Positions 15,270 to 25,210 of a stretch of DNA of 35,147 nt are shown here, piece by piece. Position 1 is the stretch's first letter. Every line of letters begins with the position of its first letter. A program made the position numbers and the translations under genes. The notes beneath the pieces are model-generated. The model made no database searches. It saw only the letters and a program-made list of their open reading frames with translations, and was not told the DNA's origin. The DNA lies in the NCBI GenBank assembly GCA_964531525.1, contig CAZHDF010000015.1, positions 1 to 35,147 on the forward strand. Reading direction: 5' to 3'. Source of the DNA: CAYYWV01 sp964531525. GTDB taxonomy: Bacteria; Pseudomonadota; Alphaproteobacteria; JAAXGF01.

Positions 15270-15286
15270 GTTTCGATTTTGGAAAC
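15270..15286. promoter_or_regulatory. Inverted repeat GTTTC-N7-GAAAC at the ubiE promoter (operator candidate)
   Basis: Perfect 5-bp arms in an AT-rich patch 32 bases before the ubiE ATG. It overlaps the edge of the putative -10 of the ubiE promoter. A site of this size suits a dimeric XRE-type HTH, and the downstream gene encodes one, so self-binding is a reasonable guess. Confidence 0.4.
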
Positions 15287-15311
15287 TTAAGCGCTCGCGC
15301 GCGGAATTCAA
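15284..15311 (-). promoter_or_regulatory. Putative ubiE-ubiB promoter
   Basis: On the minus strand TTGAAT (15311-15306) and TAAGTT (15289-15284) are 16 bases apart. The -10 match is only moderate. The site lies in the 138-base divergent region shared with mutM. Confidence 0.35.
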
Positions 15312-15354
15312 GCGATGATTCGACCTCGTCGCTGCGAGGAATGCCTTCCGCGCG

Positions 15355-15368
15355 CATCATGCGCTAGG
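15355..15368. repeat. REP-like outer-end motif before mutM
   Basis: CATCATGCGCTAGG, one of three near-identical 14-mers (also 8336-8349 and 17655-17668) that match the right outer end of the composite palindromes. Confidence 0.4.
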
Positions 15369-15376
15369 CTGGCGCC

Positions 15377-16219
15377 ATGCCCGAGCTTCCCGAGGTCGAG
15401 ACCGTGCGCCGGGGCCTGGCCGAGCGCATGACCGGACGGCGCATCGTCGCCGTGGAGCAGCGCGCGCCGGCGCTGCGCCTGCCGTTCCCCGAGGGCTTCG
15501 CCGACCGACTCGCCGGCCGGCGGGTTCTGGGCTTGCGCCGGCGGGCTAAATACATCCTGGTCGATCTCGACGACGGCTGGGTGATGCTGCTGCATCTCGG
15601 CATGTCGGGGCGGATCGTCATGACCGCCGCCGATGACGCCGGCGGCGGCGCGCCACCCGGTCCGCACGACCATCTGATCCTCGGCATGGAGGACGGGCTG
15701 CGCGTGGTCTTCAACGACGCCCGGCGCTTCGGCGTCGTGACGCTGGCGCGCGCCGAGGCGCTGGCGGACCATCCCCTGCTCGCCGCCCTCGGTCCCGAGC
15801 CGCTGGAGCCGGGGTTCGACGGCGCCCTGCTCGCCGAACGCCTCGCCGGGCGGCGAACCGCGATCAAGACGGCGCTGCTCGACCAGCGGCGAATCGCGGG
15901 GGTCGGCAACATTTACGCCTCCGAGGCGCTGTTCCGCGCCCGGCTTTCGCCCCGGCGCAAGGCGGCCACGATCCGGGGCGCGCGGGCGGACAGGTTGGCC
16001 TCGGCGCTGCGCGCGGTGCTCGCCGAGGCGGTCGAGGCCGGCGGGTCGAGCCTGCGCGACTACGTCCAGGCCTCGGGCGAGCTCGGCTACTTCCAGCACC
16101 GCTTCGCCGTCTACGACCGCGCCGGCGCGCCCTGCCCGCGCTGCGGCGAGGGCGCGCCCATCCGCCGGATCGTCCAAGGGGCGCGGGCGACCTTCTATTG
16201 TCCCCGCTGCCAGCGCTGA
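15377..16219 (+). CDS. mutM: Formamidopyrimidine-DNA glycosylase
   Basis: Base-excision repair enzyme removing 8-oxoguanine and formamidopyrimidines, with AP-lyase activity. The 280-aa protein begins MPELPEVETVRRGL; after Met removal Pro is the nucleophile and Glu next to it is essential. Also present are the conserved Lys in RRAKYILVDL, LLDQRRIAGVGNIYASEALF (helix-two-turns-helix DNA binding), and a C-terminal zinc finger CPRC...CPRC, with the final QR. Length and all motifs are normal. It is divergent from ubiE. An intergenic CATCATGCGCTAGG motif of the REP-like family lies just before its start. Confidence 0.96.
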   Translation: MPELPEVETVRRGLAERMTGRRIVAVEQRAPALRLPFPEGFADRLAGRRVLGLRRRAKYILVDLDDGWVMLLHLGMSGRIVMTAADDAGGGAPPGPHDHLILGMEDGLRVVFNDARRFGVVTLARAEALADHPLLAALGPEPLEPGFDGALLAERLAGRRTAIKTALLDQRRIAGVGNIYASEALFRARLSPRRKAATIRGARADRLASALRAVLAEAVEAGGSSLRDYVQASGELGYFQHRFAVYDRAGAPCPRCGEGAPIRRIVQGARATFYCPRCQR

Positions 16220-16223
16220 GGGC

Positions 16224-16240
16224 GACAAGTTTCCCTTGTC
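16224..16240 (+). terminator. Hairpin just after mutM
   Basis: GACAAG (16224-16229) and CTTGTC (16235-16240) around TTTCC, extendable by flanking GG/CC. No T-run follows. It may instead be an operator or part of the following promoter. Confidence 0.3.
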
Positions 16241-16263
16241 CCGACCGCGCGGCGTGGTATTTA
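16236..16263 (+). promoter_or_regulatory. Putative promoter of the enoyl-CoA hydratase gene
   Basis: TTGTCC (16236-16241) and TATTTA (16258-16263), 16 bases apart, about 145 bases before the gene. The long leader holds nothing else I recognise. Confidence 0.35.
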
Positions 16264-16408
16264 ACGCGACCGAGGCGGCCCGCCGGAAACGCGCGAGGCC
16301 GCGGAGGTTTCCGCCCATCGACGGATCCATGCCGCGCGCGGCCCCACAGAGACAGGGAGCCGGCGCCCGCATCCGTCCCCGGGCGCCCAGCGAACGGAGC
16401 GCAGACCA

Positions 16409-17182
16409 ATGGCGTACGAGAATATCATCGTCGAGACGCGGGGCCATGTCGGCCTCGTCACCCTCAACCGGCCGAAGGCGCTCAACGCGCTCAACGCGGC
16501 GCTCATCGCCGAGCTCAACCGGGCGCTCGACCGCTTCGAGGCCGACGAGCAGGTGGCCGCGATCGTGGTCACCGGCTCCGAGCGCGCCTTTGCCGCCGGC
16601 GCCGACATCAAGGAGATGCAGGACAAATCCTTCATCGACGTGGTTCGCGACGACTTCATCGCCCCCTGGGAACGGATCTCGCGCTGTCGCAAGCCGGTCA
16701 TCGCGGCGGTCGCGGGCTATGCGCTCGGCGGCGGCTGCGAGCTCGCCATGATGTGCGACACGATCATCGCCGGCGACAACGCGAAATTCGGCCAGCCCGA
16801 GATCACGCTCGGCACGATCCCGGGCTCGGGCGGCACCCAGCGGCTGACCCGCGCCGTCGGCAAGGCCAAGGCGATGGACATGATCCTCACCGGGCGGATG
16901 ATGGACGCCGAGGAGGCCGAGCGCGCGGGCCTCGTCAGCCGCGTGGTTCCGGCCGCCGACGTCCTCGACGAGGCGCTCAAGGTGGCCGAGCGAATCGCCG
17001 ACATGTCGATGCCCGTGGCCGCCATGGCCAAGGAAGCGGTCAACCGCGCCTTCGAGGTCACGCTCGCCGAGGGCGTTCGCTTCGAGCGCCGGCTGTTCCA
17101 ATCGACCTTCGCCACCGAGGACCGCAAGGAGGGCATGGCGGCCTTTGCCGAGAAGCGTCAGCCCAAGTTTACACAGCGATAG
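16409..17182 (+). CDS. Enoyl-CoA hydratase (crotonase family)
   Basis: Hydrates trans-2-enoyl-CoA in fatty-acid beta-oxidation. The 257-aa protein has the crotonase fold: VTLNRPKALNALN at the N terminus, FAAGADIKEM (CoA-binding and oxyanion region), GYALGGGCELAMMCD (first catalytic Glu and oxyanion-hole Gly), and PEITLGTIPGSGGTQRLTRAVG (second catalytic Glu). Both catalytic glutamates are in place, so it is likely an active hydratase. ACGGAGCG precedes the ATG by 9 bases. It stands between mutM and rpsT with its own putative promoter. Exact chain-length preference is unknown. Confidence 0.92.
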   Translation: MAYENIIVETRGHVGLVTLNRPKALNALNAALIAELNRALDRFEADEQVAAIVVTGSERAFAAGADIKEMQDKSFIDVVRDDFIAPWERISRCRKPVIAAVAGYALGGGCELAMMCDTIIAGDNAKFGQPEITLGTIPGSGGTQRLTRAVGKAKAMDMILTGRMMDAEEAERAGLVSRVVPAADVLDEALKVAERIADMSMPVAAMAKEAVNRAFEVTLAEGVRFERRLFQSTFATEDRKEGMAAFAEKRQPKFTQR

Positions 17183-17252
17183 GGACGGGAAGGATCGCGC
17201 CCGCCTGCAACCGCTCCGGCGGGCCTTCGCGTCCAAGCCATTGCCCAGGCCA

Positions 17253-17281
17253 TTGACTAGGCGGAGCGGGGGGGATATATA
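17253..17281 (+). promoter_or_regulatory. Promoter of rpsT
   Basis: TTGACT (17253-17258), 17-base spacer, TATATA (17276-17281). A near-consensus sigma70-type promoter, as expected for a ribosomal protein gene, giving a leader of about 80 bases. Confidence 0.7.
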
Positions 17282-17369
17282 ACCGCGGCCCGGCCCGGGA
17301 CGCTGCTTTTCGGGCGAGTTTTATGCGCGCCTTGTGCGCGCGGACATCGAGAGAAAGCCGAGATCAAGC

Positions 17370-17630
17370 ATGGCGCACACAAATTCCGCCAAGAAGCGCA
17401 TCCGCCAGAACGAGCGGCGCCGGGGCATCAACCGCTCGCGCGTCAGCCGCATCCGGACCTTCGTCAAGAAAGTCGAGATGGCGATCTCGAGCGGCGACCG
17501 CGAGGCGGCGAGCGCGGCGTTGCGCGCCGCCCAGCCCGAGGTCATGCGGGGCGTCACCAAGGGCGTGCTTCACCGCAACACGGCGGCGCGCAAGATTTCG
17601 CGGCTCGCCCGGCGGATCAACGCGCTTTAG
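17370..17630 (+). CDS. rpsT: 30S ribosomal protein S20
   Basis: An 86-aa basic protein of the small subunit that binds 16S rRNA. The start MAHTNSAKKRIRQNERRR and the sequence RTFVKKVEMAI...GVLHRNTAARKISRLARRI are typical of bS20. An in-frame ATG 12 codons upstream was rejected because MAHTNSAKKR is the family N terminus. It is monocistronic, with a good promoter and an intrinsic terminator, and is found next to dnaA in many alphaproteobacteria. Confidence 0.96.
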   Translation: MAHTNSAKKRIRQNERRRGINRSRVSRIRTFVKKVEMAISSGDREAASAALRAAQPEVMRGVTKGVLHRNTAARKISRLARRINAL

Positions 17631-17654
17631 GGCGCGGCCGACGACGGCTGAACG

Positions 17655-17668
17655 CATCATGTCCTAGG
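17655..17668. repeat. REP-like outer-end motif after rpsT
   Basis: CATCATGTCCTAGG, same 14-mer family as at 8336 and 15355. It lies in the loop of a 10-bp inverted repeat, GGGCGCGGCC (17630-17639) and GGCCGCGCCC (17669-17678). Confidence 0.4.
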
Positions 17669-17694
17669 GGCCGCGCCCCTTCGAGACCACCATG

Positions 17695-17720
17695 CCGCGC
17701 CCTTCGGGGGGCGGTATTTT
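17695..17720 (+). terminator. Intrinsic terminator of rpsT
   Basis: CCGCGCCC (17695-17702) pairs with GGGGGCGG (17707-17714) with one mismatch around a C(TTCG)G tetraloop, followed by TATTTT. This is the best plus-strand terminator in the window. Confidence 0.7.
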
Positions 17721-18128
17721 CATGCCTCCGACGCGCCGATAAGCCGCGCGCCGCGCCCGCGATCGAGGGGGAGACCGGGACGCGCGAGGCAAGTTTTTTT
17801 GCGTTCCTCTTTCAGTCCTGTTGCCAGTCGGCGAACGCGCGTTTACTCTGTTTCGGCTGCGGCGGATTGGGAGTGACGTCGTAGCCCCATTCGGTTGATC
17901 CTGTTCGAGGGGCAGAGTCCCGGGCGATACGCAAGTTATTGCCCGACAGGGATATTTTGTCCAATGCACGGGTGTCGATGGGCGCGCGCGGCGTGAGGCG
18001 CGGCGTGAATGACGGGGCCAGGATGACGAGAACAAAAAGAGACTTGATGCTGGGGCCGAGCAGGGATGGCGTAAACCGGGCGGCCGGCGGGGCGCCGCTC
18101 GGAAAGGCTTCGGGGAGCGGGGCGCGCC
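17721..18128. other. Non-coding region between the rpsT terminator and the rhodanese gene
   Basis: About 400 bases without a supported gene, visibly less GC-rich than its neighbours (for example the T-run near 17793 and the stretch 17935-17965). I see no cluster of DnaA boxes, no tRNA and no confident promoter. A minus-strand open frame without a normal start runs through it (17812-18063). Confidence 0.5.
17812..18063 (-). pseudogene. Possible small secreted protein frame or gene remnant, no ATG/GTG start
   Basis: A minus-strand frame ending at TGA 17812-17814. From a CTG at 18063 it would give 83 aa: a signal-peptide-like LLGPSIKSLFVLVILAPSF, then a hydrophilic part ending STEWGYDVTPNPPQPKQSKR and FADWQQD. 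The only usual start codon in frame is a TTG at 17964 (50 aa), which has no ribosome site. The C-terminal composition looks protein-like, but third-position GC is lower than in neighbours. It may be an eroded gene, a gene with an unusual start, or chance. Confidence 0.2.
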
Positions 18129-18596
18129 GTGTCTCTTGACGCGATCCACGAGGCGGCCGCCGGGCGCGTCGATGCGTCGGCGGGCTACGCCGGCGAGGTG
18201 TTGCCGGACGAGGCCTGGACGCTTCTGCTCGAGGATCCGGCGGCGGTGCTCGTCGACGTGCGCACCCAGCCCGAATGGGCGTTCGTCGGCCTGCCCGACC
18301 TGACCCGGGCGCAGAAGCAGCCGGTGCTCGTCTCGTGGCAGATCTTCCCCGCCATGGACCGGAACCCGAATTTCGAGGCCGAGCTCGCGACCCGCGAGGT
18401 GAGGCCCGACGCCACGGTAATCTTTCTGTGCCGGTCCGGCGTGCGCAGCGCGGCGGCGGCCCGGGCCATGACCGCCAAGGGATTCTCCCGTTGCTACAAC
18501 CTGCAAGAGGGGTTCGAGGGGCCGCTCGACGGCCATCGCCACCGCGGCACCTGCGGTGGATGGAAGGCCCGAGGGCTACCCTGGGTACAAGGATAA
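18129..18596 (+). CDS. Rhodanese-like sulfurtransferase domain protein
   Basis: A single-domain rhodanese of 155 aa. AVLVDVRTQPEWAFVGLPDL is the N-terminal rhodanese signature and VIFLCRSGVRSAAAARAM holds the active Cys (C101) with a six-residue loop CRSGVR, a size typical of sulfane-sulfur transferases rather than Cdc25-like phosphatases. YNLQEGFEGPLD and the C-terminal WKARGLPW are also family features. The start is GTG. Its last codons contain the ribosome-binding AAGGAT for dnaA, whose start is 6 bases after this stop, so dnaA is very likely translated from the same mRNA. The specific sulfur acceptor is unknown. Confidence 0.88.
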   Translation: MSLDAIHEAAAGRVDASAGYAGEVLPDEAWTLLLEDPAAVLVDVRTQPEWAFVGLPDLTRAQKQPVLVSWQIFPAMDRNPNFEAELATREVRPDATVIFLCRSGVRSAAAARAMTAKGFSRCYNLQEGFEGPLDGHRHRGTCGGWKARGLPWVQG

Positions 18597-18602
18597 GCGA
18601 AA

Positions 18603-20072
18603 TTGAATCAGCAAATTCATAAAGCGACGCAAGATATCGACGCCCAATGGACGCGGGTGCGCGGCCGCCTCAAGGCCGAATTCGGCGACGCCGCCTATCG
18701 CGGCTGGCTGCGCCAGATCAAGCTGGCGGGCGTGAACGACGGCTGCGTGGCGATGAGCGTGCCCGACGCCCTCATCCGCCAATGGGTGATGTCGCGCTAT
18801 GCCGATCGCATCCGCGCGTTGTGGCTGCGCGAGAATCCGTCCGTGCGCAGCATCTCGATCGCCGTCGAGGCGGCGGCGCGGCCAGCCGATTCGGTCGCCG
18901 ATCCGACCGCCGCGCCCGCGCCGGCCGTCGCCCGCGGGAGTCGGGCGGCCCGTCGGGACGATCGCCGCGACGACCGCCGCCGGGACGACCGGGACGGGGA
19001 TGCGCGGCCCGCCGACGCCCTCGGGCGGGTGCTCGACGGAACCGAGGTCGGCGCGCGGCTCGACAAGCGCTTTACCTTCGAGAATTTCATCGTCGGCAAG
19101 TCGAACGAATTCGCCCATGCCGCCGCCCGGCGCGTGGCCGAGGCCGACACGGTGCCCTTCAACCCGCTGTTCATCTACGGCGGCGTGGGGCTCGGCAAGA
19201 CCCATCTGATGAACGCGATCGCCTGGCAGATCCGTCGTCGCGACCCCGAGCGCCGGGTGCTCTACCTCTCGGCCGAGAAGTTCATGTATCAGTTCATCCG
19301 GGCGCTGCGCTTCCAGGACACCATGGCCTTCAAGGAGCAGTTCCGCTCGGTCGACGTGCTGATGATCGACGACGTGCAGTTCATCGGCGGCAAGGACTCG
19401 ACCCAGGAGGAGTTCTTCCACACCTTCAACGCGCTGGTCGACCAGAACCGCCAGCTCGTGATCACCGGCGACCGCTCGCCCTCGGACCTCGACGGGATGG
19501 AGGAGCGGCTGCGCTCGCGCCTCGGCTGGGGGCTGGTGGCCGACATCCACCCCACCGACTACGAGCTGCGCCTCGGCATTCTCCAGTCCAAGCTCGAGCA
19601 ATTGGGGGCGACCAACGTGCCCCGGCAGGTGCTCGAATTCCTCGCCCACAAGATCACCTCGAACACCCGCGAGCTCGAGGGCGCGCTGACACGCGTGGTG
19701 GCCCATGTCACCCTGGTCGGCCGTCCGGCGACCCTCGAGGCGACCCAGGACCTGTTGCGCGACCTTCTGCGCGCCAACGACCGGCGGGTCACCATCGAGG
19801 AGATCCAGAAGCGCGTCGCCGAGCATTTCAACATCCGGATCGCCGACATGCATTCGGCGCGCCGCGCCCGCGCCGTCGCGCGCCCGCGCCAGGTCGCCAT
19901 GTACCTCGCCAAGCAGCTCACCTCGCGCAGCCTGCCCGAGATCGGGCGCAAGTTCGGCGGCCGCGACCACACCACGGTCATGCACGCGGTGAAGAAGGTC
20001 GAAAGCCTGTGCGCGACCGACGCGCCATTCGCCGAGGACGTCGAATTGCTGCGCCGCATGCTAGGCGGCTGA
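18603..20072 (+). CDS. dnaA: Chromosomal replication initiator protein DnaA
   Basis: An AAA+ ATPase that binds DnaA boxes and melts oriC. The 489-aa protein shows domain I (residues 1-85, WLRQIKL), a variable domain II rich in Ala then Arg/Asp (about 90-145, with RRDDRRDDRRRDDRD), Walker A GGVGLGKT (193-200), Walker B DVLMIDDVQF (251-260), and the domain IV DNA-binding signature GGRDHTTVMHAVKK. The start is TTG, supported by AAGGA 9 bases upstream and by the absence of any other in-frame start near domain I. It follows the rhodanese gene by 6 bases. The neighbours dnaN, recF and gyrB are in the classical order. Confidence 0.96.
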   Translation: MNQQIHKATQDIDAQWTRVRGRLKAEFGDAAYRGWLRQIKLAGVNDGCVAMSVPDALIRQWVMSRYADRIRALWLRENPSVRSISIAVEAAARPADSVADPTAAPAPAVARGSRAARRDDRRDDRRRDDRDGDARPADALGRVLDGTEVGARLDKRFTFENFIVGKSNEFAHAAARRVAEADTVPFNPLFIYGGVGLGKTHLMNAIAWQIRRRDPERRVLYLSAEKFMYQFIRALRFQDTMAFKEQFRSVDVLMIDDVQFIGGKDSTQEEFFHTFNALVDQNRQLVITGDRSPSDLDGMEERLRSRLGWGLVADIHPTDYELRLGILQSKLEQLGATNVPRQVLEFLAHKITSNTRELEGALTRVVAHVTLVGRPATLEATQDLLRDLLRANDRRVTIEEIQKRVAEHFNIRIADMHSARRARAVARPRQVAMYLAKQLTSRSLPEIGRKFGGRDHTTVMHAVKKVESLCATDAPFAEDVELLRRMLGG

Positions 20073-20417
20073 AACGCGCCGGGGGGCGGCGGATCGGGGT
20101 CCGGACCGACGCCGATCCGGCGCGAAAAAGACGGGCGCCGGGCGGGCGCGCGAAAATCCAGGAAATGGCGGATTCTACTGACGGAATCCGGGGGGTCTGC
20201 TATACTTCCGCGCGCTCGCGATGGGGCCGCGCGCGAAGCATGCGCGGGCGGCTCGAGACGGCGCTTCGGCGACGTCGGCGGCGAGGGGGTCAACCCTCGG
20301 CGCGGACCTGTTTATGTCGCTCGATACCACCCATGGGATTACGCAAGACCACGCGATACCCGACCTTTCGGTCCCTTTCGATACCGGCTCTATATCCATT
20401 GAAGATCCGTTGACCGC
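20073..20417. other. dnaA-dnaN intergenic region
   Basis: 345 bases. It holds an imperfect GC-rich stem after dnaA (GGATCGG 20091-20097 with CCGATCC 20112-20118), one promoter candidate (20178-20206), and a possible leader ORF. I find no TTATNCACA-type DnaA boxes, so there is no sign of oriC. Confidence 0.5.
20178..20206 (+). promoter_or_regulatory. Putative dnaN promoter
   Basis: CTGACG (20178-20183), 17-base spacer, TATACT (20201-20206). It gives a leader of about 205 bases before dnaN. Confidence 0.5.
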
Positions 20418-20421
20418 ATGA
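20314..20421 (+). CDS. Possible 35-codon leader ORF overlapping the dnaN start
   Basis: ATG at 20314 to TGA 20419-20421, reading MSLDTTHGITQDHAIPDLS and more. The stop overlaps the dnaN ATG in an ATGA arrangement, which could couple translation to dnaN, whose own ribosome site is weak. The ORF has no clear ribosome site itself and resembles no family I know. An in-frame ATG at 20221 would make it longer. It may be chance. Confidence 0.25.
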   Translation: MSLDTTHGITQDHAIPDLSVPFDTGSISIEDPLTA

Positions 20422-21530
20422 AGCTGACCATTGAACGCGCGGCCCTCGTCACGTCGCTTGCGCATGTGCACGGCATCGTCGAGCGGCGCACGACCATCCC
20501 GATCCTGTCGAACGTCCGCCTCGAGGCGAGCGACGGGAAGCTCGCCATCACGGCGACCGACATGGACCTCGCCGTGGTCGAGGCGGTGCCCGCCGCGGCC
20601 GCGAGCGGCGGCGCGATCACGGCGCCGGCGCATCTTCTCCACGACATCGTGCGCAAGCTGCCCGAGGGCGCCGCGATCGAGATCGAAAGCAGCGGCGACC
20701 ATATCGCGCTTTGCGCCGGGCAGGCGCGGTTCTCGCTGCCGGCGCTGCCGGCGGACGAGTTTCCGGTCATGGCCGAGGGGACGTTCAGCCACGATTTCGC
20801 CCTGCCCGCGGCGGCGCTTTGCCGGCTGATCGACAAGACGCGCTTCGCGATCTCGACCGAGGAGACGCGCTACTACCTCAACGGCATCTATCTGCACGCC
20901 GCGGCCGGCGACGACGGGCCGGCGCTGCGCGCGGTCGCGACCGACGGCCACCGGCTCGCCCGGGTCGACGCGCCGCTGCCCGACGGCGCCGACGGCATGC
21001 CCGGCGTGATCGTGCCGCGCAAGGCGGTTGCCGAGGTCCGCAAGCTGATCGAGGACCACGACGGCGAGGTCGCGGTCTCGGTCTCCGAGACAAAGATCCG
21101 CTTTGCCTTCGGCGACGTGGTGCTGATCTCCAAGCTGATCGACGGCACCTTCCCCGATTACGCGCGGGTGATCCCGGGCGACAACGACAAGCTGCTCGAG
21201 ATCGACGGCAAGCTGTTCACCGACGCGGTCGACCGGGTGGCGACGATCTCGACCGAGAAGACGCGCTCGATCAAGCTCAACCTCACCAAGGGCCGGCTCG
21301 TGGTCTCGGCCAACAGCCCCGATTCGGCGAGCGCGACCGAGGAGCTCGCGGTCGCCTACGACGCGCCCGACCTACAGATCGGCTTCAACGCGCGCTATCT
21401 TCTCGACATGGCGAGCGAGATCGACGGTGACTCCCTGCGCATGATCATGAACGACGCGGTCTCGCCCACGGTGATGCGCGACCCGGCCGATTCGGGGGCG
21501 CTGTTCGTTCTCATGCCGATGCGCGTGTGA
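20418..21530 (+). CDS. dnaN: DNA polymerase III beta subunit (sliding clamp)
   Basis: A ring-shaped dimer that tethers replicative polymerase to DNA. The 370-aa protein has three clamp domains, beginning MKLTIERAALVTSLAHVHGIVERRTTIPILSNVRLEA and ending DSGALFVLMPMRV, where the C-terminal MPMR(V) is the conserved end forming part of the protein-binding pocket. FAISTEETRYYLNGIYL and VATDGHRLAR are further signature segments. Length is normal. Its stop overlaps the GTG start of recF by GTGA. Confidence 0.97.
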   Translation: MKLTIERAALVTSLAHVHGIVERRTTIPILSNVRLEASDGKLAITATDMDLAVVEAVPAAAASGGAITAPAHLLHDIVRKLPEGAAIEIESSGDHIALCAGQARFSLPALPADEFPVMAEGTFSHDFALPAAALCRLIDKTRFAISTEETRYYLNGIYLHAAAGDDGPALRAVATDGHRLARVDAPLPDGADGMPGVIVPRKAVAEVRKLIEDHDGEVAVSVSETKIRFAFGDVVLISKLIDGTFPDYARVIPGDNDKLLEIDGKLFTDAVDRVATISTEKTRSIKLNLTKGRLVVSANSPDSASATEELAVAYDAPDLQIGFNARYLLDMASEIDGDSLRMIMNDAVSPTVMRDPADSGALFVLMPMRV

Positions 21531-22759
21531 GGCGCGCCGGTGCGCCGCTGACCGCCTTGTCGTCCGTCGCCACCGAACCGGGTCCATCGCGAGGCGTCGC
21601 GATCACGCGGCTTGCGCTGACCGATTTTCGCGGCTTCGCCCGCGCCGTCATCGACTGCGACGCGCGGCCGGTGGTTCTCACCGGCCCCAACGGAGCGGGC
21701 AAGACCAATATTATCGAGGCGCTCTCCCTGCTCGCCCCGGGCAGCGGGCTACGATCGGCGCGGCTGGGCGATCTGCGGCGGCGCGACGCGCCCGAGGACG
21801 CGCGCTGGGCGGTGGCGGCGCGGCTCGATGGTCCGGCGGGGCCGGTTTCGGTCGGCACCGGCGAGGGCGAGACGGCGGCGGGTGATGCGCGTCGGATCGT
21901 GCGCATCGACGGCAAGCCCGCGCGTGGCCAAGCGGGGCTCGCCGAGTTGCTCGGCGTCGTTTGGTTGACGCCGGCCCAGGACCGCCTGTTTCTCGACGGG
22001 GCCTCGGCGCGGCGGCGGTTCTTCGACCGGCTGGTCTACGGATTCGACCCCGGTCACGCGCGCCGGATCGCGGCTTACGAACGCGCGCTGCGCGAGCGCT
22101 CGCGGCTGTTGCGCGACGGCTCGGGCGACGACGCCTGGCTCGGCGCGCTCGAGGGCGCGATGGCCGAGCACGGGGTCGCGGTCGCCGCGGCGCGGCGCGA
22201 TACCTTGCGCATGCTCGCCCGGACGCTCGTCGAGGGAGACGGAACGGTGGGCGGCGACGCCTTTCCCGCCGCCGATCTGGCGCTCGACGGCGCGGTCGAA
22301 GGCTGGCTCGACGAGATGCCGGCGGTCGAGGCCGAGGCGCGGCTCGTTCGCGCCCTGCGTGATTCGCGGCGGATCGACGCGGAAGCGGGCGGCGCGCGGG
22401 TCGGGCCGCACCGAAGCGATTTGCTGGTCGATCACCGCGCCAAGGCGATGCCGGCGGGGCAATGCTCGACCGGCGAGCAGAAGGCGCTGGTGATCGCCAT
22501 CGTGCTCGCCGCCGCGCGCTGTCGCGTCGAGCGGCTGGGCGCGGCGCCGGTGCTGCTGCTCGACGAGGTCGCGGCGCATCTCGATCGGCCGCACCGCGAG
22601 GCGCTGTTCGACGCCATCGAGGCGACCGGGGCGCAGGCTTGGCTGACGGGAACCGACCGGGCGACATTCGCCGCGCTCGGCGGTCGCGCGCGGCATATCG
22701 GCGTTCGCGCGGGGCGGGTGCTGGCGGAAGCAGGAGGAGACGACGGACATGCGCGGTAA
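21527..22759 (+). CDS. recF: DNA replication and repair protein RecF
   Basis: An SMC-like ABC ATPase that helps load RecA at gaps. The 410-aa protein has ITRLALTDFRGFARAVIDCDARPVVLTGPNGAGKTNIIEALSLLAPG (Walker A near residue 55), GVVWLTPAQDRLFLDG, GPHRSDLLVD, the ABC signature STGEQKALVIAIVLAAA, and Walker B/D-loop VLLLDEVAAHLD. All ATPase motifs are intact. The GTG start overlapping the dnaN stop gives about 25 residues before the family core, longer than usual; a TTG nine codons further in could be the true start. Confidence 0.94.
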   Translation: MRRAGAPLTALSSVATEPGPSRGVAITRLALTDFRGFARAVIDCDARPVVLTGPNGAGKTNIIEALSLLAPGSGLRSARLGDLRRRDAPEDARWAVAARLDGPAGPVSVGTGEGETAAGDARRIVRIDGKPARGQAGLAELLGVVWLTPAQDRLFLDGASARRRFFDRLVYGFDPGHARRIAAYERALRERSRLLRDGSGDDAWLGALEGAMAEHGVAVAAARRDTLRMLARTLVEGDGTVGGDAFPAADLALDGAVEGWLDEMPAVEAEARLVRALRDSRRIDAEAGGARVGPHRSDLLVDHRAKAMPAGQCSTGEQKALVIAIVLAAARCRVERLGAAPVLLLDEVAAHLDRPHREALFDAIEATGAQAWLTGTDRATFAALGGRARHIGVRAGRVLAEAGGDDGHAR

Positions 22760-22774
22760 CGACGCGGCGGAACG

Positions 22775-25204
<2,430 letters not shown>

Positions 25205-25210
25205 CACCCG

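Noticed and set aside
12657..15311. 884-codon minus-strand open frame
   Set aside because: It is ubiB (from 14189) extended in an open but non-coding frame antiparallel over ubiE; the extension is Arg/Ala/Gly-rich shadow sequence.
15308..17236. 642-codon minus-strand open frame opposite mutM and the enoyl-CoA hydratase gene
   Set aside because: Composition is the mirror of high-GC codon bias, with no family resemblance; both plus-strand genes are certain.
17895..17940. tRNA-like GTTCGAG segment
   Set aside because: No acceptor stem, anticodon arm or matching T-arm pairing can be built around it.
17631..20417. Possible oriC next to dnaA
   Set aside because: No cluster of DnaA boxes or AT-rich unwinding element is visible in either gap flanking dnaA; in many alphaproteobacteria oriC is elsewhere.
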